DNA of 64,000 bases from Lingula anatina (Eukaryota; Brachiopoda; Lingulata; Lingulida; Lingulidae): contig NW_019775543.1 in NCBI RefSeq assembly GCF_001039355.2, forward strand, positions 269,095-333,094, given 5' to 3'. The translations under genes were made by a program, and so were the position numbers. Below are positions 26,274-39,700 of the stretch, one piece after another; position 1 is the stretch's first letter, and every line of letters begins with the position of its first letter. Below the pieces are notes generated by a model. That model was not told the origin of the DNA. It made no database searches and was given only the letters and a program-made list of their open reading frames with translations.

Positions 26274-29200
26274 TTTAAATGATGAAATTGATATGGTGCT
26301 AGTAAAAAGGCTACATTGTAATATGATGGAGTTGTTTTAACAGTGAATCTAATTTGTCTGATTGTGATGTCCTTGTCTCAGGCCATCATATGATAATCCT
26401 GAATCCTGAGTACCTGCACATCTTAACTGTTGTTCAGTATTTTGATTTCTAACATCTATTAATTTTTTATGGTGATCTTAAAATAGACATTCTGAAAATG
26501 TACAAAATGAAACTGCACAAAATTTTGCACATAATTCACTGTAGCACACTTTATTTTGGTAGAGTTGATGGAGTGCTTTTCTTTCAGGTGAATGGCGGAA
26601 AAATATTTTTATCTTTTTTCTTTTCCTAAATTATGGGCTTGAATAGGAAATATGCTAACTTACCTTTACATAATGCAAAATGAAAAAAATGTCTTGTAGG
26701 CTGCAAGCATTTGGCTGCATTAGAATTTTCAGCTTAAACCAGGATTGAAAAAATTGATCATTGCAGTGTTAGATGTTAGGTTACATTAAATTCAGTAAAA
26801 GATGCTGAATCAAAGTAATAAAGTTTGCTTTGGGCATATGTTAACCAGTAGACTTGATTGAATATTGACAATTATTTGTCAGTTTGCTGTGAACTAATAA
26901 GATAATACATAATGATAATAAATTTAAAAAAGGGTCAGTACACAAAACATTGAATATGTATTTTACAAGACACTATTAGTAAGTAAACATTAGTCTTCCT
27001 GTAATAATGGAATAATTAACAAGACCCAAGTGTGACAATGACATATAGATAGATAATTTAAAAATGGCTGTCTATTATGATGAAAGCACCATTTTTCTCA
27101 CATTTCCAGATCCGTCACTACTTGTACAAGGTGGAGAAGTAACCCTTACTGTAGTGAGAGATGGACCTGCAACCTCTCAAGTCACTGTCAAGTACCGCAC
27201 TATAGATGGCAGTGCTAAGGCGGGGGAGGGTGACTACGATGCTATTAGTGGGAACACTTTGACCTTTGCCCCTGGTCAGAATAGGACTACTTTCACTGTG
27301 TTCATTAATGATGATGATGTTCCAGAAACACAGGAGTATTTCCAAGTAGAACTATTTGATCCGCAGGGTAATTTTATATTTGAGAATATGTAGCATTCTC
27401 AGGGGCGGGTCCAGAGCTATTTACTGACAGTCTTCCAAATATCTTTGTTGATTCATCCTCCAATTTTGACCGTCTTCCAACAGAAAAAATTAGATACCAG
27501 TCAATGTAAACTTGAAAATCTGACAGTCTTCCGGAAGACCCAGAAGATGGCTTAAATCCGCCCCTGATTCTTAATTTTCATGTGGTACTAAGACCTGTAT
27601 TCAGAAAGCTCACTCTTACCCATACATCACTCATACTCAGATAAGTGAACTTTGCTGAAGTTTATTGTTCATGTTTTTTTTTTTATATTTGATTCTGTGA
27701 CCCCAAATAAATTTTTTAAGTACATTTGGTGCAAAATGTAACAAAGATTTGGTCTGTAAACAAAGAAAAAAAGAAAGATTTGTTTTCCCTCCCCAGGAGA
27801 TGCTGTAGTGTATTCTAATCATGTGGCTACCATCACTATCAAGGCGAATGACCAGGCCAATGGAGTGTTCAGTTTCAGCCCACCGTTGACTAGAACCATT
27901 GAGGAAGGAGAGCCTGCAGCCTTTGAGTAAGTAGTAAAGTGCAGTATTTATTTTTATGACTTGTGTTTTTTAATAGACAAGTAGAAGTCAAGCTCTTGTG
28001 CACACACTTAAGTATGCACACATTTCAACATCCCCTAAGTTTCTTGTAATTAAATTATTAAGCTCTATTCAATTTAATTAGATTCTATTAAATTGTGTAT
28101 TTTTTCCACCAAAAATTTTATTTAAATAGACTGTATTTTCTTCAATTTTCCTGTTTCAGTCATATTAATAATGGAGGATTATTAAAAATGTTTTAGAAGA
28201 TTGCCAATCTTAATTATGTAGATATATATTAATTTTTACATTTTTCATTAATTTGTCTAATATGTCATTTTTCAATTGCCAGAGTGAGAAGATCCAGAGG
28301 TCTATTTGGCCAAGTCAATGTCCAGTGGGAGATCATAGACAGCTCTACCCAGCAGAGAGTACCTGATAACCAGGACTTCCGGGCAACCAATGGACAGGTC
28401 ACCTTCAATGACCAGGAGGAGAGGAAGAATATCATGATCACTGCTCTGGCTGATGGAGAACCAGAGCATATGGAGACATATGCTGTGAGGTTGACTGCTG
28501 TCACTGGTAAGGACTTTGATAAAAGAGTGTGCCAGTTGTAATATTTTGCTTGTAAGCGTGTGGAGCAAGAAATGTACTTTTTTTTCTGTGAGGACACTCT
28601 TGAATATGGGGAATGTTTGACTGAGAATATAGGGACATACATGTACAGGGTTGTATTGCTAGTATAACTCCTGGTAGAGGTAAAAATTGCACTGACAGAT
28701 TGGTCAGAATTCAAGTTTTTTAAAATTATATTAGGATTGTTTTGAGATTATTACAATAGGAAACATGTTAAATGTATCTTAATTTTTTTTCTCCATTATT
28801 TTTAAGGTGGTGGTCCAAATGACGAGGTTCCCCTATTAGCCAGTCAAAATCTGCAAGTGGCCATTCAAATAGATGCCAATGATGACCCCTATGGAGTGCT
28901 GGGATTTTCTGCAGCATCCAGGGAGAAGGACATTGCTGAAGATTTCTACCCTGGCCAGGAAGCTACAACAAGAGCCACTTTCACAGTGGAGAGAGCACAG
29001 GGGCTGTTTGGAGCTGTGGAGGTAAATACCAGTAGATGCCGTTGATGGCCATGTTGGGATTTTGCACATTTGAGTGACAGAAATTACAAAAAAATCACAT
29101 GGCCTAAAATCTTTGGTTCAAGACCAAGAGTGACCTATAAGTGCAATTCGACCACATCTGCTTAGTTAATTTAGTTGTGATGCTCATAGATATGATAGAA

Positions 29201-32200
29201 ACTAAAATATACCCTTCTAGTACATATTACTTTAATTTTGGTATGTGCTGGTATGTCCAAAAATTTATTTCAAAAATACATGACTGAACTTTTTGTCAAC
29301 AGGTTGTGTGGCAGATATTCTCTGATGCTCTAGCAGGGACACTGCCAGAGATGAAGGACCTGCTGTTCTTGGGGACACGGGGACCAGGTGTCACAGAGGT
29401 CCCTGATAGGAGACGTCCTGGCACCCAGACCATGGTCTTACAGTTCACTGGGAACTCTGGTAGATATGAAGTTCTCACTGGATATTAATGGTTTTTATGA
29501 TATATCTGCTTAGTATACATTTGGCTGTAGTATGTGTATATATATGCAGATTGCAACATTTTTGTGGCTATGTCAGTTGATTATTGTTGTAAAGTTTCTA
29601 TTTGTATACAATGGATCACAGTGCAGGAAACTTAAATTTGGAGGGAATTGGATTCCTTAAAATTCATTGATTAAGTAGAAATAAGGGGCAAATAAATGTT
29701 GAATTCATATAAATTGTGCAGAGGAATATAGGATCAGGCAAATTATGGTAATGTGGATGTGCAAGAATGGTTTTTTGAGTGATAATTTTCTTTTTCAAAG
29801 AGGAGAACCTATGTCCCAAACTGAACACGGCTTGTATGCAATGATCCTGCAACTGTATTGTTATCTTTAATCTCATTTTCTGGTCAAAGCATTGCTGACA
29901 CAGATGATTTAATTAAAATATGCCCAATCATCTTTCCAGGTGCCTATGTCACTATTCCCTCAGAGAACCAACCCAGTATAAGTGACATGCAAGATGGATA
30001 CACCCTCAGTGCCTGGATCCAGCCTGCAGCCAATGACAGAGGATTCATTCTCTGTAAATCTTCCTCTACACTGAACGACAGGCGTTTCTATGGCATGGCC
30101 GTCAGCACCAATGCAACTGCTACACAAGTTGAATTTCATTACTCAGTTAGTATTAATAAGACTTTTGTAAGTTTTATTTTGCTTTTGTTTTTTTTTTTGC
30201 TGTGATGGCCACTGTACATGCTCATTGATGTATCTCAAAGAATGATATCAATTTCTACTTTGATATGTTATGTATAAACTGAAAATTCTAATGTATTGAT
30301 TGCAAAGTAGTCTCTTGTCTTTTGCAGTTGGAGTTTCATGTTAACACAAGCTCCCCTTTAATAACCAATTTATTGTCCAATAATTTATTATCCATTATTG
30401 AACCTGACTTGCAAATCACTTTTTTAGAACACTGCCCAGAACATGATGGCTCATGTGTCCAGTTTGGTGGTCACTCAGGATGGACAGTGGCATTTACTGA
30501 TAGTGGCTGTGGGCAATGGAAACGTCCAGTTCTATGTAGATGGGAATCTTCAAGGAACAAGGTTAGATTAAGATAAAACCTAGGATGTAAGAATAAGTAA
30601 TATTTACATAAATTATAAAGAATGGTTTGAACAAATGGATGCATTATTAATTAAATGAATTCAACTTGTTATTTCAGAACAATCAATACCAATGACCTCC
30701 AAGATGGCCCAGGTAATTTATTAGCGGGAGCTCTGCCACCAGGATCCACACTGTATGGTGGGCTGATGCAGGATGTCAGGATTTACACAAGAAAGTTATT
30801 GCCTGGGTAAATCTTCAAAAATCTACATATCTGTATTAATCATATAAATCATATTGGGAGTATGATGTTTTAGCGATCAAGAAAAACTCACTGATCAGCA
30901 AATGTACGAATGAAGTGGTGATTATGTGAAAATAATTTGATTACAACATGTTATTTAGGTGTTTTCATATATTATATAGTAAGAGCTGCTTCTAAAAGTT
31001 TGATCTCTACTTGTCATCAGTGTAGTTATTTGAAGCAGAAAAATTATGGAAAGGTTTCAAAAGTGCATGTGAATTAGCATGAAAAGCCACAGTTTTTGAT
31101 TTTCTAAAGTAATAAAGAAAAAGATTGGTGAGATCTTGCGTTCAAAGCAAAATACTTAATCGAAGTGTTTTTCAAAACTGGTTTCATACCTACAAGAAAT
31201 ATATAAAATTAAATTCCAAATATACTGGTATATTATGTTTTCCAGTGAAATTCAAACTCTTTACACCTCGCCATCTGACAAAGATGTGACTCCCATTTCT
31301 GGCTATCTGGTCTTTAACCAAGGAACAAAAGAGGGCAGCATTCAAGTGTCTTCAAAACAGGATGTTGAGGAGGAAAGCAATGAAGTTTTCACTGTGAAAC
31401 TCATCTCAGTTAAAGGTGGTGCCAGGATCTCCAATCAGGGTGCTGCTGGAAAACTCACAGGTTTGTGGACAGCAAATGCAGGACATCAAAAGAATATCAA
31501 TTTATATATCTATAGTCATTTGTTTTTGTTTTCCCCCTAAGATTCCTGACAGTTGTTCTTGTGTTATCTCAAACTGAATACATATTCCAAATTTTGCAGA
31601 GTTAAATATTAGAATATGTAATATCTCAAATCTAGATTTTTTCAAGTATGCCTGGACCAGTGGTGAACAGTTCACAAATCAGCCCTTGACTCTTATTGTT
31701 TTTTTCCACCTAGTGTTAAAGAGTGACAATGCAAATGGCCTGTTCAGTTTTGCTGGTCCCTGTATGCCGTCAAGGGCTGGAGAAGGTGTCAGCGTCCGTT
31801 GTCGTATTGAGCGTCACAGAGGGGATGCTGGAACTGTCAATGTCAACTGGGAAATAAGGCAAGATCTAGGAAATGGCACCACCATTCCTGCACCATCAGA
31901 TTTCTTCCATTATAATGGACAACTGACATTTATTCCTGGGGACAGGGTTAAGGTAAAGAAAGAATTATTTCATTTTTACGACATTTGATGACATTTGATG
32001 GAACATTTGTGAATAGACAGTTTAAACTGTCCAACAAAAATTATTCAAAATAACAAGTCAGACAAAGAACACTGTATTAATGGACTCTTTTGGTCTTTTT
32101 TTCTTCCAGAACCTCATCTTCACTGTCACCAATGACAATATCCCAGAGCTGATAGAAAACTTTAATGTGTTACTTACATCAGTAATGTCAGATGACGGAA

Positions 32201-33701
32201 TTATTGGCACCACTAACACCAGTGGAGCTAGTATAGATCCTGCTCTTCAGATGAACAGAATTTCTGTGAATCAGAGTGATTATCCATATGGACTGCTTCA
32301 GTTCTCAACAGGGGCGCCACCATCACAGTCAGATCAGATGATTCTGCCTGCTAGCCAGATGCCTCATGTATGTTATAGCATAAAGGGTGGACTGATATCA
32401 TGTGTTTGTTTGTGGGCATGCGTGGTTGTGTTTTTGTATGGATTTACATGTTCAGCTTTTGGGTGAGGGGGTTCCAAGCCAAAGAAAAAATGTCCCTTCT
32501 TTTTTTACCATAAATGACTATTGACATATAAGATATTTCTTCGAACATTGCGTTATTGACCCTACATAAACATATTTTGGATAATTTTTATTCAGAGAAA
32601 AATTTCTTTTTTTGCTTCTGCTTTCTCCATTGTCCATATTATATGGATTTGATAATTTTTAATTTTTGATTTTTTTCCCTTAATCTAGATACGAATTAAT
32701 GAGGAAATTGGCATTGTTCATTTACTGGTTGTGCGAGCACAGGGCTTGCGAGGAGATGTAGCAGTGGAGTGGAGAACAATAGATGGAACAGCCAAGAGTT
32801 CAGGAAAGACTCAAGTTGATTTTCAGGTATGTTCATTAACTTCTGTATTTTAGGTAACAATGTCATTTACATATTTTAATACATGTTCTTTTTTTCATAT
32901 TCAATTTCTCATTTTTTTTTTTTTGCTTAGAAGAAAAGCCCAGAGTCATCTTCAGCTCTTGATCATCATGTTCGTTGGAATTTTTTCTTTTTTTTTCATA
33001 GAAATATTGACAGAATTTTGTTTTGTGAATTAGTTATTTTACACAAGATTCTGTTTTGAGTTTAATTAATGGCTGTATACATGTATACAAATAAAGTGCT
33101 CAATTTCTGATTTAAAAAACACATGGTTATTTCAATTGGAAATGGTGATTTCCAGAAAAACAAATTATATTTGTAAACAATCCCAGAATAACAAAACTTC
33201 TCTGTGATATATGGTATTAAAAAATAAATGCTAATGAGAATTTCTGAGCCAGCATTTATCCCAGGACAAATTACCAAAAAAGATGTTGGAGCTTTGTTTA
33301 TCATTAATTCTGTAAAACACAGCAAAATATTTGGTTGAAAAAGTTGCTTGACTTCTGTCTTACAACTTTATTTAAGGACAGAAAAACATTAAACAGAATA
33401 ATGGCAACTGTTTGCCAATTCCCCAATAATTTAACTCTTGTGTGACTTGAATGTATTTTACTTTGGCACATCTTACTGGCAATGTTGCTCAAGAAAACTG
33501 GTAAATTTAAACAAAATAACTTGATTCTTATACAAACCGGTATGATAACATTATAACATTTTTCCTTTTATTATTCCATTACTGTTTCAATGTGTTACTT
33601 CCAATAAGAAAAAAAGGGAATGTGGCATAATTTTGTTCAGTATTCTTTTTGAGGATTCCAAAAGTTTGGTTGTTTTGTTCATGGTGTCACTCACTCACTC
33701 A

Positions 33702-33740
<39 letters not shown>

Positions 33741-36700
33741 ACATACACACACACACACACACCAGTAAAATGCAGAAATCTTGTTTTGCTTTTGTCGGTA
33801 CAAGTTTTTGCTTGTCTAAACTGAACAAGCTGTGAAAAATTACTTGTAACAATTTCAAGTAAAAGTACAGATTTCGTGTAGGATCCTAATTTGTTTTGTA
33901 TGTAACATTTGGGTCAAGGTCCTGCAAGTGTTGGGAGACATTTGAAGATTACATAACAATCTCATTGTTGACAGCAAAGGTTTTCTTAAATTGAATTGTT
34001 ACTTGATGATGAGCCAATCCAAAGATATGTTACATTTTCTGTCTAGGCTAAAATTAAATTGAATTTAGTTGTGATTTAAATAATCGTGATTCAAACCTTG
34101 TCTTTTGTATCTGGTATGCCAATTTCAAGTGTAAAATATCAGAATAGCACAGTTGCATTGTTATCATATTTTAACAAATGTAAATGAAAATTGCAATCAC
34201 CAATTATACATTTTATATAAGATAGTAAAAAAAGATTAAAGGTGGAGTTAAATTAATATATAATAGTAATAAAGATTAAGTTTTGCCTACTTCTCTATTT
34301 TTAAGTTGAAAATGAAAAACATCTGTCCTCTCTAGGTGTTATTTTTACACTCTGGATCCCTGTTGTTAAATAGATCCAGACTTCTACCCTGGACAACCAA
34401 CTTAAAATAGAGCATTGTTTCCTTTGAACTGTCTAGTTTCTGCTGGCCACTGAATAACTTACAGACACACGTGATGGAATTTACAGACTTAAATGTTCTT
34501 TTTAAACTTGTGTATCTAATTTCTTAGTTTAGAATATATGATCTCCAGGAAGTTGAGAAAAGCTTCAAGATTGAGCATACCTATGTTCAGACAGGCAGGA
34601 ATCAGTAGAATTGAATATGTAAAAAAAGAACTTTGAGGATAGTCCTCAGAATTTAAAATGACACTTATTTAGCTTATTTTAAATAAGGTATTTTAAATAA
34701 CTTGGATTATTCATGTAAAGATAACTGTGGATTTTACTTTTTTCAAAGAATTTGTTTTTTTCCCTAGTTCATTTGTTCAATTTATTGTTATTAAAAGAAA
34801 AGTGGCAGACTTCACAGGCTTTTTATAGCTTTATGGTTAAAAAAAAACATAATTTGTTCTCAATATGTTGCAGTCCTGTTTTATTTCACTGTGTGAAGTA
34901 AAGAATACACAATTTAGGGAATAGTTTTGACAAACAACTGAAAACTTAACAATTGATGGCTGTTCTTGCCACAAATAGCAAACAAATTGACATAAACCCT
35001 TCTGAAAATTTGTGTTTTGAAATTTGATCTGAGAAACTGACTTTCTAAACAGGTTTTCTGTAACCTTAAGTATAAAAACACAGAACTGGGTCAGTTGAGA
35101 ACAGATAGTGGAAGAAAGAATGTTTATTATTGTACCCCCACCCATGTGTTTTTGAAAATTTAACTTTTCTTTCTCTGACGTCATACTGAGCATGCTAAGT
35201 AATTGGATATGTCAACAGCAAAAACTTTTTTAGTGCATTATTACTTGCAGTTAGGCAATTAAGCAGTAGCTGTTGACGTGTGAGATATTTAAATCAAAAT
35301 ATTACATTTTGGCAGTTAAACTAGTGGAGATGGAGTTTCACCTTAGAAAGTCCTGATGTGAATGAAAATAAGTAATTAAAAATTACATTTAGGTACAAAA
35401 TGAAATTTGGGGTCATTTAGTATATTTCAGAAGCTGCCATAGCAGTCTGTTTCTTTGTTATTAATTAATAATTGTGTATTCCTCTCATATTTTACAGAAT
35501 GATTTACATGTAAGTATTGAAATGGGTTTTTCACAGCTTGAAGATTTGATTGCAACAGAATTAAATACAAAAATGGTTTATTATTGTGATACTACTAATT
35601 CTTTTTTTAATCTTTGAGAAATGTGTCCCACTCTGCGTATTATTGGCTGTTGCACAACTATTTCCCCCCACAAATAAATGAATAATGAGTAAGTGAACAC
35701 CAGACAAATATGTACATGTAGGTTTAAACTGGTGTATTTTACTTTTTTGTAAATAAAAAAGGTAATGAGTCACATGTTCTAAACTCTCAATACTTTAAGA
35801 ATGCTCAAAAATTGTTTTTTTCCACATTTTTTTATTTAAAATTGGAGGCCTTGTTGCCTATGGTATGAAACTTGGTATAACATTTGTCACACTTGGGATT
35901 TATAGAGGGGAAATTTGACTTATGCCATGCCATGTATAGTGGATAAATTTGAAATTATTTAATTAATCAGGAGTTAGGTGGAGCACCAATGTGTTGTGCA
36001 CTCAGTTCCTTTTGCATGTGTGGAAAGTTTTGCTCCTAGGCCATATAGTGCACGTGTGGGTTTGATGAAACTGAATGCACTTTGTACACTGTGTGTATTG
36101 TTTCCAGATTTTTTGTACAAGCCCCTCCCCTACCAGACAGAAGGGTTTAAAAAGATAAACTTTGGTAGAGGCAAATAAATTTTTATTTATTTATTTATTT
36201 ATTTGAGTGAGTTACAGTCACATTTAATTTTTTTTGTATCTTGCTATGATATTAATGATTTTGGTAAATTGGATGTTTCTTCTCTCCTCCATCCCCCACT
36301 CTTTCTCTCTCACTTGCTCGCCTGCTTGCTAAAGTATGGGTACATCAAGTTGGGCACGGTGTTTTGCCAGACATTTCTGGCAGTAACAAAATGCCAACAG
36401 TCTAAAAAAAAGCAAAAGGAATCATGACTTTGCGGTTTCAGCAATAATGAGTTTTTTTCTTAGAATTTGCATGATATATTTGTTCCAGATCATTTCCATT
36501 CAGTACACGACTGATACAATGTGGTTAGATGAAATTGTTAGCAGATGGTTAATTTTTAGTGCACAATTGCTGGAACACACTCCAAAACAAAAAAGTAATC
36601 CAAAAGTGTGATCAGCTGTAAAAAGTGGTTGTGATTTCACTGAACTAAACTTGGTTGTATGAAAATGTTTCTAGCATTCACAACTTCTTTGCACATTAAT

Positions 36701-39700
36701 TCTATGACAAAATGTTTCTGGTTATGGATGCTGCCTTCAATTGTTATGTAAAAGTAAAGGTGTATTTTTCTTTTTCTTCACAAGGCACAAGAGCATCTCC
36801 TTAAAAACACAAAGTCAAATAATAAAGTCTTTTATTTTCATGAAAAATAAGAAATTATGAGCTACAGACATTAGTTGTAGCTTGGTCAGATAAAACACTT
36901 TTGAAGTATCGATATGGCATTTAGAAATGCCATTCTTATGGACTCCATTCATGAACACCTATATCATCCAAAACATGGAACTGAAAGTATTTATATGTGT
37001 CAGTTATTACTATGTTTTTCTTTAAGTCATTATACAGTACTGTTTTCTTTTCATATTTTCTAAACAAAGTGAATTGGGTTTACATATATAGTTAGTCCAG
37101 TAAAATTTGAAATGAATTACTAATACAGAATTGGTTAAAAGACTATGACAAGTTAAATTAAATTTCAAAAAATAAATGAAAACAAATGACTCCGTGTAGA
37201 TGCACCATATTTTATTTTAAATACTCCAAAATATATCTTTTTCACAAAAGTAAAAGAGATTAGTCTGTTTTATCATACTGCAGCCAAGCTAGGCTTTTAT
37301 AATCCTTGTTGTATTTGCATGTTGAACTTCTTTGGCCAAATTTAAAAGTATTTTGGAAGATTGTGAACAATCTGTTGTGATTTTTTTCTTTTTGCTATTG
37401 CATCATGTTTAAAACACATGGTTTAATATACCATAACTTTTTGCTTTCAGTGCATAATTGCTAGAATTGTTTTGAAAAATTGAGAAGATGCATCCATGAC
37501 ATTTTCCAAGACAGTTTATATAAAATATGTGCAGTTCCAAAATTGTTTTTAATTGATCTGTTTTATAGATTCAAAGTATATGGCTAAAAAAATGGCTTTG
37601 ATCATCTAGAGAGATCTATTGATTTGAAAGAAACTAGTTGGTGCTTGATTTTAAATGCATATAATACTCCCTGAAATCAAGACATTGCTGACAATATTGA
37701 TATCTATCAATCAATCAAAAGGGTAGTAAATATTGATAAAATTGAAAAAAATATTAACCAAAAAATCTTGGCAAGTTATGGAAAATCAAAAGATTGCTTA
37801 ATAATGGCCTGGCATATGGTTGAATAAAAGTTGACATGTTGACAGTGAACATGATGGACGCTGACTCATTGGCAGCATAAATTATCACTTTTTAAGCAAA
37901 TGTTAAACAAATTATGAGATAGATACTTATAGTTATATCCAGTATACTTATATCAACACACTCTTACATCAACAGTATAAGTCTGAGGTATATCATTGAC
38001 TGTGCTCAAATCAGCATATCCAACCTTATAACAGTAGCCCTATAACAAATAGCTGTCTGAATATCAATGTCAATGTCACCCGTTTAAGTCTTTCACATTT
38101 TAAGAGGGTGGATGAAACCTTTTCTTTTAGGTGTTCAGCCAGATTTTAGATGGCACCTCACAGATGAAATTTTTTCGCTCATGGCAGTGGGCACTCCCCC
38201 ATTGGTAGTCGTTGGTCTTATCTAGGTACATACAGCTTTCTTCTCGGGGCATTGGGGCCCCATTGGGCCAGTTTGTGAAACGGAAGGTTTCATACTTGAC
38301 CATTTTGGCCCAGGCCCATTCCTTAATGCCAACAAAGTAGTGGCCACTGGTCCACCAGCTGTTAACATGACCAAATTCTGAAAAAAAAGTAGTTATAGTA
38401 TGTTAATTTCAAGTTATTTGAAATATTTTTAGGTACAAGCTATTCCTGTACTTATAGCCATCATTGCCACTGCTATGTCACTGTCAATGCAATAAGTGAC
38501 TTATCATTTTCACATTACTAGAGCAAATTATACCACCAAAATACAGGTTGTTAAGTTGAAATAGGAGCATTCTTGTACCAATTTTTTGCTGAAAATATCC
38601 CTTTTTCATTTTTGCAGCATTATTTGCAAGTTGTTACATACCTTTTTTTAACTGTAGATTTTTTTCTCAATGCTTTTAATGTATACACAAGTGTCACATA
38701 AATTATTTTCATCAGATTGATGTGATTTATAACACCAAAGTAATGCTTAACCTGAAATATAATTTTATCTCAAAAATTTGTATACTAGGGAAGATAAAAT
38801 GGCTTTAAAAAGCATTCTCCTTTGCATTCATTTTATGCAGCATACAATCTCCCTAAATTCCTAGTGGCATAGATTAACCAAATGTCAATATTTTACCTAA
38901 TACTTCCTGATATACAGTTCTGTTGCTGATATGGCTGGTACATTTGACAGCTTTGCTGCCTACTTAAAACTTATTGATAATGACAATTATACCGGAAAAT
39001 ATACCAAGTTGGCTAGAAATGCCATTTCCTTCTTACTTTCTTTTTGCTGCTTATCCCCAATCTGTCCAAGACTTGACATTTATTAGTAATCATTATTTTT
39101 TTGTTATTTTCTTTTTAATGGGCCATTTCAGACTGCATTTCTAGGTCAAAATGTAGAAACAATTTAACCCAATTTTGCAAAATGCTTTTAACTTAGTTTA
39201 GCTGTTGTTAGACTTGGCAACCATTCAAGTAATTCTGACATATAAATAGGACCTGTGTTTACTCCAGTGATTTTTTTCACCTAAAATCTTCTGATTCATG
39301 CCTCAGTTTAAATTTTTGCCACATGGCACTTTGTGTTTGAATGCAGTTTTTAATTCATTGAAGCATCAATGTACTATTGAAAGACATAAATATTCTTTAT
39401 CATAAACATTGTAACCAACACATGCACAACAACCCCCCCCCCCCCCAAGAGATTTTAATGACATCCCCCCCCCAGGAGATTTTAAAAAGAAATGCATACG
39501 TGTAGCTTGCTCGAAACTTGAAGAATCTGGATTTGAATATAATTTTATAGGATGTTGGCATAGATTAACAGACAGCAAATTTTTATTGTCATCTGCCTTT
39601 TATTTTCCTTGCTATTTTTGTTCAAAACAGACATGAATCAAAAACACCTGAATGTCGCATATTATGGTATAAATAAGCATTTTCACCACAATACTGCTGA

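Larger units (their letters stand above)
24962..27109 (+). other. ADGRV1 intron 15 with assembly gap
   Basis: A 2.15 kb intron holding a MITE-like element (25431-25604), two candidate microexons (25672 and 25917) and a run of Ns next to a TA repeat. Confidence 0.8.
32827..38126 (+). other. ADGRV1 intron 27, left part
   Basis: 5.3 kb of AT-rich intron upstream (plus strand) of the nested lectin gene, and downstream of its stop. It contains a TCAC/CA microsatellite (33687-33762) and a TTTA tract (36182-36204). No further gene is supported. Confidence 0.75.

Noticed and set aside
27064-27109. ATG-started extension of exon 16 to the left
   Set aside because: The ttccag acceptor at 27104-27109 and the phase 1 join to exon 15 show that the upstream part is intron.
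28265-28714. 149-codon minus-strand open frame
   Set aside because: It is antisense to ADGRV1 exon 18, which has strong Calx-beta motifs and consistent phases; the minus translation shows no domain.
30322-30576. Open frame overlapping the LamG region
   Set aside because: The frame that gives LamG motifs (DGQWHLLIVAV, FYVDGN) starts at 30428 in another reading; the longer frame is a shadow.
33687-33762. Possible CRISPR-like or structured repeat array
   Set aside because: It is a simple TCAC/CA microsatellite without spacers, in animal DNA.
34837-35193. 118-codon minus-strand open frame in intron 27
   Set aside because: AT-rich composition, no domain, and no splice link to the lectin gene.
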